Assembly (NCBI RefSeq): GCF_030122845.1
Contig: NZ_CP126084.1
Coordinates: forward strand, 1,240,001 to 1,304,000
Source: Paenibacillus woosongensis
Lineage (GTDB): Bacteria; Bacillota; Bacilli; Paenibacillales; Paenibacillaceae
Direction of reading: 5' to 3'
DNA length: 64,000 bases
The translations under genes and the position numbers were made by a program. Positions 8,141 to 17,056 of this stretch are shown in pieces. Under the pieces are notes generated by a model, which made no database searches, was not told the DNA's origin, and saw only the letters and a list, made by a program, of their open reading frames with translations. Each line of letters opens with the position of its first letter. Positions within the stretch are counted from its first letter, which is position 1.

Positions 8141-10576
8141 ATGAAGTATAGAGAATTGATTGCGCAAATGACGTTGGAAGAGAAAGCTTCCTTAATGTCA
8201 GGCAAGGATTTCTGGCAAACGCAGGACATTAGCCGGCTGGGCATACCCAGCATATTTCTTGCCGATGGACCTCATGGCATCCGAAAACAGGCCGTGGCCG
8301 CGGATAAGCTGGGCCTGAATGCCGGGGTTCCCGCAACCTGTTATCCGACGGCAGCGACGGTAGCTAACAGCTGGAATGTGGAGTTGGGGGAGAAGGTCGG
8401 AGAGTACTTGGGGGAAGAGGCGATTTCCCAGAAGGTCAACGTCCTGCTCGGCCCTGGCGTGAACATGAAGCGTAATCCCTTATGCGGAAGAAACTTCGAA
8501 TACTTCAGCGAGGACCCTTATCTGGCCGGCAAGATGGCCGCCAGTTATATTAGAGGCATCCAGTCGCAGGGAATTTCCGCCTGCGTCAAGCATTTTGCCG
8601 TGAACAATCAAGAAGAGAGACGGATGTCCATCGACACGATCGTCGACGAAAGAACCCTGAGGGAAATTTATTTGACCGCCTTTGAAATTGCGGTAAAGGA
8701 AGGCCGGACGAAGTCAATCATGTCTTCCTACAATAAAATAAACGGTACATATGCAAATGAGAACATGCATGTAATGCAGGATATTTTACGCGGCGAATGG
8801 GGCTACCAGGGCGTCGTCGTCACGGATTGGGGCGGCAGCAACGACCGGGTGTCAGGGCTTCTGGCCGGCAATGAACTGGAGATGCCGACGACGTCGGGGG
8901 AGACGGATCAAGAAATCATCGAAGCCGTTCAAAGCGGGAGAATTCCTGAAGAGGTGCTGGACGAATGCGTGGACCGGCTCCTTGACCTTATTTTTTCAAC
9001 GGAGGCCGTATATCAGCGGCCCCGGCTGGAGTTCAATGTGGAGCAGCACCACCGGGTATCGCAGAAGGTCGCGGAGGAGTCCATCGTCCTGCTCAAGAAC
9101 GAGGGGAACATCCTGCCGCTCAAATTCGGCAAGAAGGTAGCTGTTATCGGTGATTTTGCCAAGGATGCGCGATATCAAGGGGCGGGGTCGTCGATCGTTA
9201 ACCCGACGATTCTGGATCATACCTTGGACTGCTTCGAGGAGTCGGGTATCGTGAGCATCGGCTATGAGCCGGGCTTTGAGCGCTACGGCAGGAGGAATCC
9301 GCGCAAAATCGCCAAAGCCTGCGCGCTAGCAGAGAAAGCCGACGCCGTGCTGCTGTATCTCGGTCTGGATGAAGTGACGGAGGCCGATGGTCTGGATAGA
9401 AAGAGCATGCAAATTCCAGAGAACCAGATCGACTTGCTTCACGCCTTGCATGAGGTGAATCCGAATATAATTGTGATTCTTTCCAGCGGCTCCGCGGTGG
9501 AAATGCCATGGATTGGCAAAGTGAGAGGATTGCTGCATGGTTACTTGGGAGGCCAGGCAGGAGCGAGAGCTATCCTTCGGGTATTATCCGGCGATGTTAA
9601 TCCTTCGGGCAAGCTGGCCGAGACGTATCCGCTTCGTTATGAGGATACTCCCTCGTTTCGCTATTTTCCGGGGAACGAATTGACGGTTGAATATCGGGAG
9701 AGCATGTATATCGGTTATCGTTACTACGATACGGCGGATGTGGATGTGCTGTTCCCCTTCGGATACGGCCTCAGCTATACTACCTTCGACTATTCGGATA
9801 TCAAGGTCGGCAAGTCGGGGGTTACCTTCACATTAACCAACTCGGGTGACCGGGCCGGCATGGAGGTTGCGCAGCTGTATGTCGGTTGTAAGTCCAGCGA
9901 TATATTTAGGCCGCGCAAAGAGCTGAAGGGCTTTGTTAAAGTATTTATCAATGCCGGCGAGTCCAAGACAGTGACGATTCCTTTTGACGATAAGACGTTT
10001 CGTTATTTCAATGTGAAGACCAATGCGTGGGAAATTGAAGAAGCGGAATACACGATTATGGTTGGAGCCTCCAGTGCAGATATCCGGTTGGCCGGTTACC
10101 TTCATGTGATGGGTACGGGGGCGCCCGCTCCTTATGAGAAGGACAAGCTGCCGTCCTATTACTCTGGCCGGATCAGCGATGTCGGCGTTGACGAATTTGA
10201 GCATCTGATCGGCCGGAAGGTGCCGGTGGCTACGTGGGACAGATCCAAGCCGCTGGGCTATAATGATACGATCGAACAATGCCAGTATGCGAAGGGCGCT
10301 GTTGCCAGACTGGCCTATCATTTGATTGTGTTCGCCTATTGGTTCCTGAGAAAAATCGGTAAACGAAGCACAGCGAATCTGATCATGATGTCCGTCTACC
10401 ATACCCCGTTCAGGGGAATCGCCAGAATGACGGGCGGCGTGGTGAACATGGCTATGGTGGATGGCCTTCTGTTGATCGTCAACGGCCGTTTCTTCAAGGG
10501 CTTGCGTCATTTTTTGAAGGAGCGAAGCCGTAAAGTGAAGGCAGAGAAGATGCGCTGGCAGAAGAATGGGCAATAA
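8141..10576 (+). CDS. GH3 beta-glycosidase (copy 2 of a duplicated pair)
   Basis: Collinear over its full length with the GH3 enzyme at 3889. By eye roughly four residues in five are identical, including the nucleophile Asp229 in VVVTDWGG and the unusual C-terminal tail (STANLIMMSVYHTPFRG). No signal peptide is seen, so it is probably cytoplasmic. GAAGAGG precedes the start. It lies alone between two terminators and so has its own transcription unit, unlike its paralogue. The pair probably arose by duplication with the GtrA-GT2 genes caught in between. Different specificity or different regulation would explain keeping both. Confidence 0.9.
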   Translation: MKYRELIAQMTLEEKASLMSGKDFWQTQDISRLGIPSIFLADGPHGIRKQAVAADKLGLNAGVPATCYPTAATVANSWNVELGEKVGEYLGEEAISQKVNVLLGPGVNMKRNPLCGRNFEYFSEDPYLAGKMAASYIRGIQSQGISACVKHFAVNNQEERRMSIDTIVDERTLREIYLTAFEIAVKEGRTKSIMSSYNKINGTYANENMHVMQDILRGEWGYQGVVVTDWGGSNDRVSGLLAGNELEMPTTSGETDQEIIEAVQSGRIPEEVLDECVDRLLDLIFSTEAVYQRPRLEFNVEQHHRVSQKVAEESIVLLKNEGNILPLKFGKKVAVIGDFAKDARYQGAGSSIVNPTILDHTLDCFEESGIVSIGYEPGFERYGRRNPRKIAKACALAEKADAVLLYLGLDEVTEADGLDRKSMQIPENQIDLLHALHEVNPNIIVILSSGSAVEMPWIGKVRGLLHGYLGGQAGARAILRVLSGDVNPSGKLAETYPLRYEDTPSFRYFPGNELTVEYRESMYIGYRYYDTADVDVLFPFGYGLSYTTFDYSDIKVGKSGVTFTLTNSGDRAGMEVAQLYVGCKSSDIFRPRKELKGFVKVFINAGESKTVTIPFDDKTFRYFNVKTNAWEIEEAEYTIMVGASSADIRLAGYLHVMGTGAPAPYEKDKLPSYYSGRISDVGVDEFEHLIGRKVPVATWDRSKPLGYNDTIEQCQYAKGAVARLAYHLIVFAYWFLRKIGKRSTANLIMMSVYHTPFRGIARMTGGVVNMAMVDGLLLIVNGRFFKGLRHFLKERSRKVKAEKMRWQKNGQ

Positions 10577-10588
10577 TTCAGATCCTAG

Positions 10589-10620
10589 CAGCGGGCTATA
10601 GCCATAGCCCGTTGTTTTTT
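10589..10620 (+). terminator. Intrinsic terminator after GH3 copy 2
   Basis: CGGGCTAT and ATAGCCCG form a perfect eight-pair stem around AGCC, followed by GTTG and six T residues. Confidence 0.88.
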
Positions 10621-10783
10621 TATTTATAAAAGAAATCCCATAGAGCTGGAAGTATTTCCGGTCGCATTTGTCCTTGCCGCCAGTTCATAGATAATAATGC
10701 TGCATAATTTCTAAGTTGGTGCTTTGTTTGAGCCGATAATAAATATGAAGCAAAAGTAAAACATCATGAAGGGAATCATTTAC

Positions 10784-12016
10784 TTGAAGACTACGGTTCG
10801 GAACGTCCTTAAGCTTGTTCTCCCATTTCTATTAATGGCTGCGGCCTATTATTTCTATAAGGAAACCCGTACGCTGGCACGGGCGCAGCTGGATATTATC
10901 GAGCTGTCCCCCTATGTGATCTTCGCCGTGGGGGCCGTCATCTCGTGGAAATTCAATCGGAGCAGGGAATTTTTTAACTTCGTCGTCCTTGCCCTTGCTT
11001 TGGCGTCCATCGAATATTTGCCCGGTATGGCGAAGCCTTCTTTCCCGATCGCTGCGAACGATATTTATACGCTGATCTCCTTATTGATTCCGCTAAACAT
11101 CGGTCTGTTCTCTTTATTTAGGGAGCGGGGAATACTGAGCCTATGGGGAGTGCTCCGCATCGGAATGATCCTCTCCCAGGTGTTGATTGCGATATGGCTG
11201 CTGCGTCCCGAGCAGGGCGTTTTCCTTTCTTTGATCACAAAAGACATGCTTCCTGTCAGCCTTACTTCTATTACACCAATAAGTCAGCTGTCCGTCAGCA
11301 TCTTCCTGATCGCTCTAGTCCTGCTCATCACGAGGCAGGTCAAATACAAGACGTCCCAGGATATCGCGTTTATTGCCGTGTTGTGCGCTTTGTTCTATGT
11401 GCTGCACGAGAATCGAGACCCGATGATGTATGTGGTGTTTTTTGCCGTTTCCGGCATGGTTCTGGTGACTTCGATCATCCAGGATTCGTATTCGATGGCA
11501 TTTACGGATGAGCTCACAGGTCTGCCCTCGCGGCGGGCTCTGAAGCAGGATATGATGAAGCTGGGCATGAACTATGTCATCGCCATGCTGGATATCGACC
11601 ATTTCAAGAAGTTTAATGATACCTATGGTCATGATACGGGTGACGAGGCGCTAAAGCTGGTGGCTTCGGTCATTAAGGATGTGACAGGCGGGGGGAAATC
11701 CTACCGCTACGGCGGTGAGGAGTTCACGATTCTCTTTCCGGGGAAAAGCGTACAGGATGCGCTGCCGCATCTGGAGCAGCTGAGGGAGCAAATAGCCAAA
11801 CGGCCGTTCACGCTGCGTAATCGCAAAGGGAGGGGCAAGAGCAAGTCCCGGCGCAAAACTCGAAATAGCAGAGCCGGGAAACAAATTTACATCACCGTGA
11901 GCATCGGTTTAGCTCAAAAAAGCGAGAAGCACAAGAAGCCGGATGCCGTCATGAAGTCGGCGGACACGGCCTTGTACCGGGCCAAGAAAAAAGGCCGGAA
12001 CTGCGTGAGCAAATAG
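10784..12016 (+). CDS. Membrane-bound diguanylate cyclase (GGDEF domain)
   Basis: The first 230 residues are a chain of hydrophobic helices (probably seven or eight), forming a membrane sensor. The GGDEF domain starts at about FTDELTGLPSRRAL and holds the active-site motif GGEEF (residues 310-314), so cyclic-di-GMP synthesis is expected. The usual RxxD inhibitory site five residues before GGEEF is absent, so classic product inhibition is unlikely. A lysine/arginine-rich insert of about 20 residues precedes YITVSIGLA. The start is uncertain: ATG at 10766 has no clear ribosome site, while the TTG used here has AAGGGA nine bases upstream. No EAL domain is present. Confidence 0.88.
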   Translation: MKTTVRNVLKLVLPFLLMAAAYYFYKETRTLARAQLDIIELSPYVIFAVGAVISWKFNRSREFFNFVVLALALASIEYLPGMAKPSFPIAANDIYTLISLLIPLNIGLFSLFRERGILSLWGVLRIGMILSQVLIAIWLLRPEQGVFLSLITKDMLPVSLTSITPISQLSVSIFLIALVLLITRQVKYKTSQDIAFIAVLCALFYVLHENRDPMMYVVFFAVSGMVLVTSIIQDSYSMAFTDELTGLPSRRALKQDMMKLGMNYVIAMLDIDHFKKFNDTYGHDTGDEALKLVASVIKDVTGGGKSYRYGGEEFTILFPGKSVQDALPHLEQLREQIAKRPFTLRNRKGRGKSKSRRKTRNSRAGKQIYITVSIGLAQKSEKHKKPDAVMKSADTALYRAKKKGRNCVSK

Positions 12017-12207
12017 CGGAGAGAAGTACGGCTTATAAATTGTAGCGCTTTGTTTTATTCACTAAGCACGGTAATTGTTAGGGCCACGGTTAGTTAAAGA
12101 GGGTTAGATCGATGGTGGCGGCCATCCAGCCCCTGGTTTTACCAGGTGTTTAAAGCGGAATGTATTTTATCCAGCTAGTTAAGCCACTTTTGTTAAGAAG
12201 CCATGCG

Positions 12208-12366
12208 CTAAATGGAAAACATGCAGTTAGTTTGCCTGAATGGAGCTCATTCGCCGAAATAGCTTAAAACTAAATGTAGGTTTTGCGGTTAGTTCTCTCT
12301 AACTCGCCCAGAACCGCTGAACTAACTGCATGTAATACATCTAGTTGCCTGATCCTAACCATCTAG
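12208..12366. repeat. Four-unit palindromic element, class 2, copy 1
   Basis: This is the main content of the 600-base gap between 12017 and 12619; I see no credible gene in it. Direct 26-base units lie at 12208-12233 and 12270-12295, with shared letters CTAAATG near the left and GTTAGTT at the right. Inverted units lie at 12319-12344 and 12341-12366. The right-hand units can pair with the left-hand ones, so the element can fold as nested stems. Related copies are at 26116 and 60672. Confidence 0.6.
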
Positions 12367-12619
12367 AAGGGAAACGTGAGGAAAGTGCCTTTTTTATTAT
12401 CGATCATAGCTCTGGTTCAAAGATAAAACTGCGGCTATGCAGGATTTTTCCGTATTTTGAAGGGGCGAGCCTTTTTCTACGAGAATGCATTGGCATCAAT
12501 AGAGCCACAAACTTATCTTCTAGAGGAAAATCCTTCATTTTTGCACCTTCCCTGGCCGATTTAGGTTAGAAGGCTATCTATCCGCAACATCAGCAAATCA
12601 TAGGAGGTTAACCAGGCCC

Positions 12620-13342
12620 ATGAAACCCAAAACAAAAAAACGGCTCAAAATCACGGCTATTAGCGTCCTCGCGTTGTTGCTCCTTGCCGTAGGCGCTTTT
12701 TACATATACACACTCAATGATTACCGGGCGGATGAAGCGGCGGTGCAAGCTATGGCTGGCGAAGAGAACCGTGTCGTTAGCAAAGATAAGATGTGGATCT
12801 TCTACCCGGAGCATCAGCAAGCCAGCGACACAGCTCTAATCTTCTACCCTGGCGGGAAGGTAGAGGCAACCGCATACGCCCCGCTGTTAAAGCAGTTGTC
12901 TCAGCAAGGGATAACCTGCGTTCTATTAAAAATGCCTTTTAATCTGGCGGTATTTGATATCCATGCAGCCGATCGCGTGTTCGAGCAGCTTCCGGAGGTG
13001 AAGCATTGGTATATTGGCGGGCATTCCTTGGGCGGGGCAATGGCGAGCAGCTACGCCGGCAAAAATAGCGGCAGAGTAGAAGGGATGATCCTGCTTGGAG
13101 CTTATTCCGTAGGCCCTACTGAGCTTCCGGCGCTTGCCATCTATGGCAGCGAGGATATGATCCTGGATACGTCCAAACTGGAGGCCACACCAAATCAGTA
13201 TGTTATCGAGGGAGGTAACCACGCCTACTTCGGCAATTACGGAGAGCAGGATGGAGACGGAAAGGCAGAGATCACGAGGGAAGAGCAGCAGCGGCAGACC
13301 GTGGAGGAAATCATTGCATTCATTCTGGATGAAGAGAAGTAA
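12620..13342 (+). CDS. Membrane-anchored alpha/beta hydrolase
   Basis: 240 residues. A basic start and one membrane segment (about residues 10-30) anchor a small alpha/beta hydrolase of the Abhydrolase_5 type. The nucleophile elbow GHSLGG puts the catalytic serine at 136. An acid in IYGSED and a histidine in GGNHAYFG complete a plausible triad. The fold is probably outside the membrane. AGGAGG lies ten bases before the start. Substrate is unknown; carboxylesterase-like activity is a reasonable guess. Confidence 0.85.
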   Translation: MKPKTKKRLKITAISVLALLLLAVGAFYIYTLNDYRADEAAVQAMAGEENRVVSKDKMWIFYPEHQQASDTALIFYPGGKVEATAYAPLLKQLSQQGITCVLLKMPFNLAVFDIHAADRVFEQLPEVKHWYIGGHSLGGAMASSYAGKNSGRVEGMILLGAYSVGPTELPALAIYGSEDMILDTSKLEATPNQYVIEGGNHAYFGNYGEQDGDGKAEITREEQQRQTVEEIIAFILDEEK

Positions 13343-13442
13343 AGGATTGCCGGGCAAAAACATGGTATTCTATTTGCACAAACTATTAGATAGAGCCTAT
13401 TAGCGAAACTAACGTATTCAAGGCATCAAAGGAGGCCAACCC

Positions 13443-14291
13443 TTGTCATATAGCGTAAGTGATCAGCTGAAAATCACGTTGTTCGATGTGAAGAAAATCC
13501 AATACAAGTCCAGAGTCATCTTCGATTACGTCCAGTCCTGCTGCACGGTCGCCTATATCAAAAAAGGGGAGGTCAGCACGACCTTTGAGGGGAAGGAGTA
13601 TATCGCCAAAACGGGGGACGTGATGATTCACCGGCCGGATCTCCCGTTTAACGTCATTTCGAAGACGGATGGAATCCACTACCTGTTCAATATCGATTTG
13701 AAGGTGATGGAGGAAGTGGATTTTTTCAGCTTCTACCCGATGGGCAAGGTGGTAACCATTAGGGACCCGGAGCTGTACGAGAAAAAATTCGACGAGCTAA
13801 GGAGCCTATGGCTGCAGGAGGGCAACGACTACCGGTCGGCGCAGTGCAGCTTCCTGGCCTTCTCCCTGCTTCATGAGATTATTGAGAGTTCCAAGCTGGG
13901 CGGGAAGCGGTCACCGAACGAATTTTACATTACCGACCGCTTCAACAATGTGCTGCATTATATCGAGAACCGGCTGGCCGAGAATATTACCCGCAACGAG
14001 CTGGCGCAAATTTATCATATGAACCCTGTCTATTTCAGCCGGGCCTTTAAAGAAATTTATGGGCTTACCCCCATGAAAATGGTGAAAAAACTGCGGCTGA
14101 TGCATGCAAAAAGACTGCTGGAAACGACGGATGACACGATTGAGCAAATTGCCCAAAAATGCGGATTTTGCGATTCTCCGCATTTAAATCATACTTTTCG
14201 CAGCGCGTTCAAAGCTTCGCCTAGTGAATACCGCAAAAGTATCAAAAGTACAAAAAGGGGCGTCATCCCTACATTGTTAGATCATTCATAA
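13443..14291 (+). CDS. AraC-family transcriptional regulator of the GH20/ABC cluster
   Basis: An N-terminal cupin-like sensing domain (about residues 20-110, with the MIHRPDLPFN turn) is followed by two AraC helix-turn-helix motifs (about 180-275: YHMNPVYFSRAFKEIYG and CGFCDSPHLNHTFRSAF). The TTG start has AAAGGAGG seven bases upstream. The gene lies just before the GH20 gene and the sugar ABC operon, so it is the likely sugar-responsive activator of both. Oddly, the last codons (after FKASPSEYRKS, the normal end of the fold) overlap a DNA block that recurs upstream of the ABC operon, so this 3' end may double as its own operator region. Confidence 0.88.
   Translation: MSYSVSDQLKITLFDVKKIQYKSRVIFDYVQSCCTVAYIKKGEVSTTFEGKEYIAKTGDVMIHRPDLPFNVISKTDGIHYLFNIDLKVMEEVDFFSFYPMGKVVTIRDPELYEKKFDELRSLWLQEGNDYRSAQCSFLAFSLLHEIIESSKLGGKRSPNEFYITDRFNNVLHYIENRLAENITRNELAQIYHMNPVYFSRAFKEIYGLTPMKMVKKLRLMHAKRLLETTDDTIEQIAQKCGFCDSPHLNHTFRSAFKASPSEYRKSIKSTKRGVIPTLLDHS
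14235..14278 (+). promoter_or_regulatory. Candidate AraC operator, copy 1 (upstream of GH20 gene)
   Basis: The block starts with AAAAGTATCAAAA and ends with TCCCTACATTGT. It matches 16876-16919 with the same spacing between the two conserved halves and with mismatches mostly in the middle nine bases. It lies in the last codons of the araC-like gene and runs into a possible -35 box. Confidence 0.5.
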
Positions 14292-14302
14292 TTGATTACG
14301 AT
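14274..14302 (+). promoter_or_regulatory. Possible promoter for the GH20 gene
   Basis: TTGTTA, a 17-base spacer and TACGAT. The -35 box touches the end of the candidate operator, as expected for an activated promoter. The -10 box is poor. Confidence 0.4.
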
Positions 14303-14325
14303 GGTTAGTAGAATAGGATGGATAG

Positions 14326-14360
14326 CCTGTAGCGATGTCATATGACGCTGCAGGTTTCTT
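14326..14360 (+). terminator. Hairpin between AraC and GH20 genes (terminator or attenuator)
   Basis: CCTGTAGC and GCTGCAGG pair, with GTCATATGAC inside the loop, and TTTCTT follows. It could end the regulator transcript or attenuate transcripts that enter the GH20 gene. Confidence 0.5.
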
Positions 14361-14379
14361 CTGTTAGGAGGCGTAGTCA

Positions 14380-16272
14380 ATGAAGCTGAAAGTGACAGGT
14401 TTAAATGAAACGCAGCTTGAGGGCGTCAAGGAAATATTGCCTTTATTGGGGGCAGAGCTGGGGGACGAAGGAGTAGCCGTCCTTTTTTCCAGAACCGAGG
14501 GGGAGGCCATCCATATTCGCTTTGATGGCACAGCAGGGATGATTGCTTACGAGCACGATTCCCAAATCTGCCGGGCGCTCGGCTTAATGACCGAAGGGTT
14601 AAAGAAGAACGAACCGTTTGAAATGGCGGAACGTCCAGTTTATGAACAGCTAGGGGTCATGCTCGATTGTTCGAGAAACGCGGTGCTGAAGGTGGAAACC
14701 TTCCAAAGGCTGATCAGAAGCCTGGCTCTGATGGGCTATACGACGGTGCAACTGTACACTGAGGATACTTATGAAATCAAGGAGTATCCTTATTTCGGCT
14801 ATATGCGCGGCAGATATACCCGGGAACAAATGCAGGCGATGGACCAGTATGCAAGCCTGTTTGGCATCGAGCTTGTGCCCTGCATTCAGACGCTGGCTCA
14901 TTTGGGGACAGCGCTGAAGTGGAGCGCTTTTGCGGAAATCGTGGATTGCAACGACATTTTGCTGATTGACGAAGAGAAGACTTATGCGCTCATTGATGCG
15001 ATGTTTCGGACGATGTCAGAGAATTTAACGAGCCGCAGAATCAATATCGGCATGGATGAAGCTCATATGATGGGACTCGGCAAATATCTCGACAAGCATG
15101 GGTATCAGGAAAGATCGACGCTGATGCTGAAGCATTTCAATAAAGTGATGGAGATTGCTCGGAAATACGGCTATAAGCCGATGATGTGGAGCGATATGTT
15201 CTTTCGCCTGGCCAGTGCGGGAGAATATTATGACGTGGACAGTCCCATCCGGCAGGATGTCATCGAGATGATCCCGGACGATATCACGCTCGTGTACTGG
15301 GATTATTATTCGGTTGAGCCGGAGAAATACGAAGGCATGCTGGAGAAGCATAAGCAGCTCAGCGATCGGATTATTTTTGCAGGCGGGGCCTGGAAGTGGA
15401 TGGGGTTCTCGCCGAACAACCATTTTAGCCAATATATCGGCGAAATGGCGCATGCGAGCTGCGTGAAGCACGGCATACAGGAAGTGTTGATCACAGCGTG
15501 GGGAGACAATGGAGCCGAGGCTTCGGTCTATTCGGTTCTGCCGGCGCTGCAGCTATGGGCGGAGTTAGGCTATGCGAACCGTGCGGATACGGAGCATTTA
15601 CAGGAGCGGTTCTGCACTTGCACGGGCGGCAGCTTCGGCGATTTCATGAACTTGGACATGACGATGCGGGTACCGGACCTTACCACGCACGATACGCATT
15701 CGATCAACCCTCCTAAATATTTGTTGTACCAGGATGTCCTGTGCGGATTGTTTGATAAGCATGTCATTCCTCAGACTTATGCTGATCATTTCCGGCGCTG
15801 TGCGGAATTTTTCGCGGAGTGCGTGTCCAGAAATCCGCAGTGGCAGGTAATGTTCCAGACGCAGGTTACCTTAAGCAGACTTCTGGAATTGAAATGCGAA
15901 GCAGGGATAAATATCCGCAGCGCCTATTTGAACAAAGATCACGAGCTTCTCGCGCAATACGGCCAAGTGATATTGCCTGAATTGAAGCAACGAGCCCAGC
16001 AGTTTATTAGCGACTACCATGCACAGTGGCTGGATGAGAACAAAATCTTTGGGCTTGATGTGTTCGACCTGCGTATGGGCGGTTTGCTGAGGCGGATCGA
16101 GACGGCAACCTACCGCATCAATAGCTATCTTTCGGGCGAGCTGACACAACTGGAGGAACTGGAGCAGGAAATCCTTTATTTTGATGGACGTGAGAATGAG
16201 CGAGACCGAAAAGCAATGAGCGCCAATTTGCGGCATACGATTGCGACGCCTTCGGTTATAGCCGGAGTTTAG
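14380..16272 (+). CDS. GH20 beta-N-acetylhexosaminidase
   Basis: 630 residues, no signal peptide, so probably cytoplasmic. A small GH20b-like N-terminal domain (about residues 1-85) precedes the GH20 barrel. The catalytic pair Asp226-Glu227 sits in GMDEAH; in GH20 the aspartate orients the substrate N-acetyl group and the glutamate is the acid. The motifs MWSDMFF and ITAWGDNGAE are also typical. It removes terminal beta-linked GlcNAc or GalNAc from short oligosaccharides. With an importer, a sulfatase and its maturase downstream, the substrate may be a sulfated N-acetylhexosamine chain. AGGAGG lies upstream of the start. Confidence 0.9.
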   Translation: MKLKVTGLNETQLEGVKEILPLLGAELGDEGVAVLFSRTEGEAIHIRFDGTAGMIAYEHDSQICRALGLMTEGLKKNEPFEMAERPVYEQLGVMLDCSRNAVLKVETFQRLIRSLALMGYTTVQLYTEDTYEIKEYPYFGYMRGRYTREQMQAMDQYASLFGIELVPCIQTLAHLGTALKWSAFAEIVDCNDILLIDEEKTYALIDAMFRTMSENLTSRRINIGMDEAHMMGLGKYLDKHGYQERSTLMLKHFNKVMEIARKYGYKPMMWSDMFFRLASAGEYYDVDSPIRQDVIEMIPDDITLVYWDYYSVEPEKYEGMLEKHKQLSDRIIFAGGAWKWMGFSPNNHFSQYIGEMAHASCVKHGIQEVLITAWGDNGAEASVYSVLPALQLWAELGYANRADTEHLQERFCTCTGGSFGDFMNLDMTMRVPDLTTHDTHSINPPKYLLYQDVLCGLFDKHVIPQTYADHFRRCAEFFAECVSRNPQWQVMFQTQVTLSRLLELKCEAGINIRSAYLNKDHELLAQYGQVILPELKQRAQQFISDYHAQWLDENKIFGLDVFDLRMGGLLRRIETATYRINSYLSGELTQLEELEQEILYFDGRENERDRKAMSANLRHTIATPSVIAGV

Positions 16273-16317
16273 CGAAGAGAACGTTCTAAATACAAGCTCG
16301 AAATATAAGCTCGAAGG

Positions 16318-16360
16318 GGGGCTGCCAGAAGGTCAGTAAAAGCTGACTTTTTGGCAGCCC
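16318..16360. repeat. Recurrent GGCTGCC hairpin at the left end of repeat copy 1
   Basis: GGGCTGCCA pairs with TGGCAGCCC, with GTCAG/CTGAC as an inner stem. An equivalent hairpin starts the related segment at 41501. It lies 46 bases after the GH20 stop and may act as a terminator, although the T run is weak. It begins a 784-base gap (16273-17056) that holds no gene: hairpin, minisatellite, four-unit element, then the regulatory region of the ABC operon. Confidence 0.65.
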
Positions 16361-16380
16361 TCTTGATCTTCAGCGGAAGG

Positions 16381-16570
16381 TTTGGCGATTAGTGGAATTG
16401 ATGAGATGGATGGATTGGTAAGACTGATGTGACTGATGGACTGATGGGCTGATGATACCGATGATATCGATGATACTGACGATACTGATGGGAACGATGA
16501 TACTGATGGGAACGATGATACTGATGGGAACGATGATACTGATGATACTGATGAGACTAATGGGATTGGT
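16381..16570. repeat. TGAT-rich minisatellite
   Basis: Degenerate tandem repeat with three exact 18-base units (GATACTGATGGGAACGAT) at 16481-16534, flanked by shorter GATACTGAT and TGATGGG variants. The matching segment near 41.6 kb carries a 9-base repeat instead. Confidence 0.8.
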
Positions 16571-16596
16571 TGAACTCGTTGGATGGGTCACCCGCT

Positions 16597-16776
16597 AACG
16601 GACAGGAGATCCGCTATTTGTTAAAGTACCCCTCCTTTACTATGCTTACGGACACTGGTTCCGTTATTCGACCAAATCGACGGCAATAAGCAGGTTTTAG
16701 GAAGCAATAGCGGAACGTAGGTCCGTTAGCTCTCAAGATTCCTCGTTAATTCACAAATAGCGTCCCCTGTGTCCGT
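16597..16776. repeat. Four-unit palindromic element, class 1, copy 1
   Basis: Direct units at 16597-16620 and 16647-16670, inverted units at 16705-16728 and 16754-16776. Each unit reads ACGGAC, six to seven variable bases, then TCCG-pyrimidine-TATT. Unit 1 can pair with 4 and unit 2 with 3, giving nested stems. The copy at 41764 is nearly the same, including the unit spacing. Confidence 0.8.
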
Positions 16777-16875
16777 CCAACTTTTAATATCTTATTGGAA
16801 CAGCCCATTTTTTTGCTGTGGTTGAGAAGAACAGAAGATGGACCGCGCTTCAAATGTGGCCATGATCACTAACGT

Positions 16876-16919
16876 AAAAGTATCAAAAATACAAAAACAA
16901 GATGCTTCCCTACATTGTC
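16876..16919 (+). promoter_or_regulatory. Candidate AraC operator, copy 2 (upstream of ABC operon)
   Basis: It repeats the block at 14235-14278: AAAAGTATCAAAA, a variable middle and TCCCTACATTGT at identical spacing. It lies about 140 bases before the binding-protein start and overlaps a possible -35 box. Confidence 0.55.
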
Positions 16920-16942
16920 GAACAATGCAAAAATTAGATAAT
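16915..16942 (+). promoter_or_regulatory. Possible promoter for the sugar ABC operon
   Basis: TTGTCG, 16 bases, GATAAT. The -35 box lies in the end of the shared operator-like block. Confidence 0.45.
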
Positions 16943-17056
16943 ATAAAAACAAATCATAAAACGAATGCACTTGTAATCGCATTCAAAGTCAGTATTTATG
17001 GGGAATTTTGGATTTGACAACCGAAGAGAATTACAGAATCAGAAGGGGGATTTTGT

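Noticed and set aside
12345-12569. 74-codon open frame in the gap before the alpha/beta hydrolase
   Set aside because: It starts inside a palindromic element unit, lacks a good ribosome site and resembles no protein.
16370-16591. 73-codon open frame on the minus strand
   Set aside because: It only translates the minisatellite into Ile/Ser/Pro repeats and has no ribosome site.
16597-16776. The palindromic element as an insertion sequence
   Set aside because: No transposase gene and no flanking target duplication can be seen; only a non-autonomous element remains possible.
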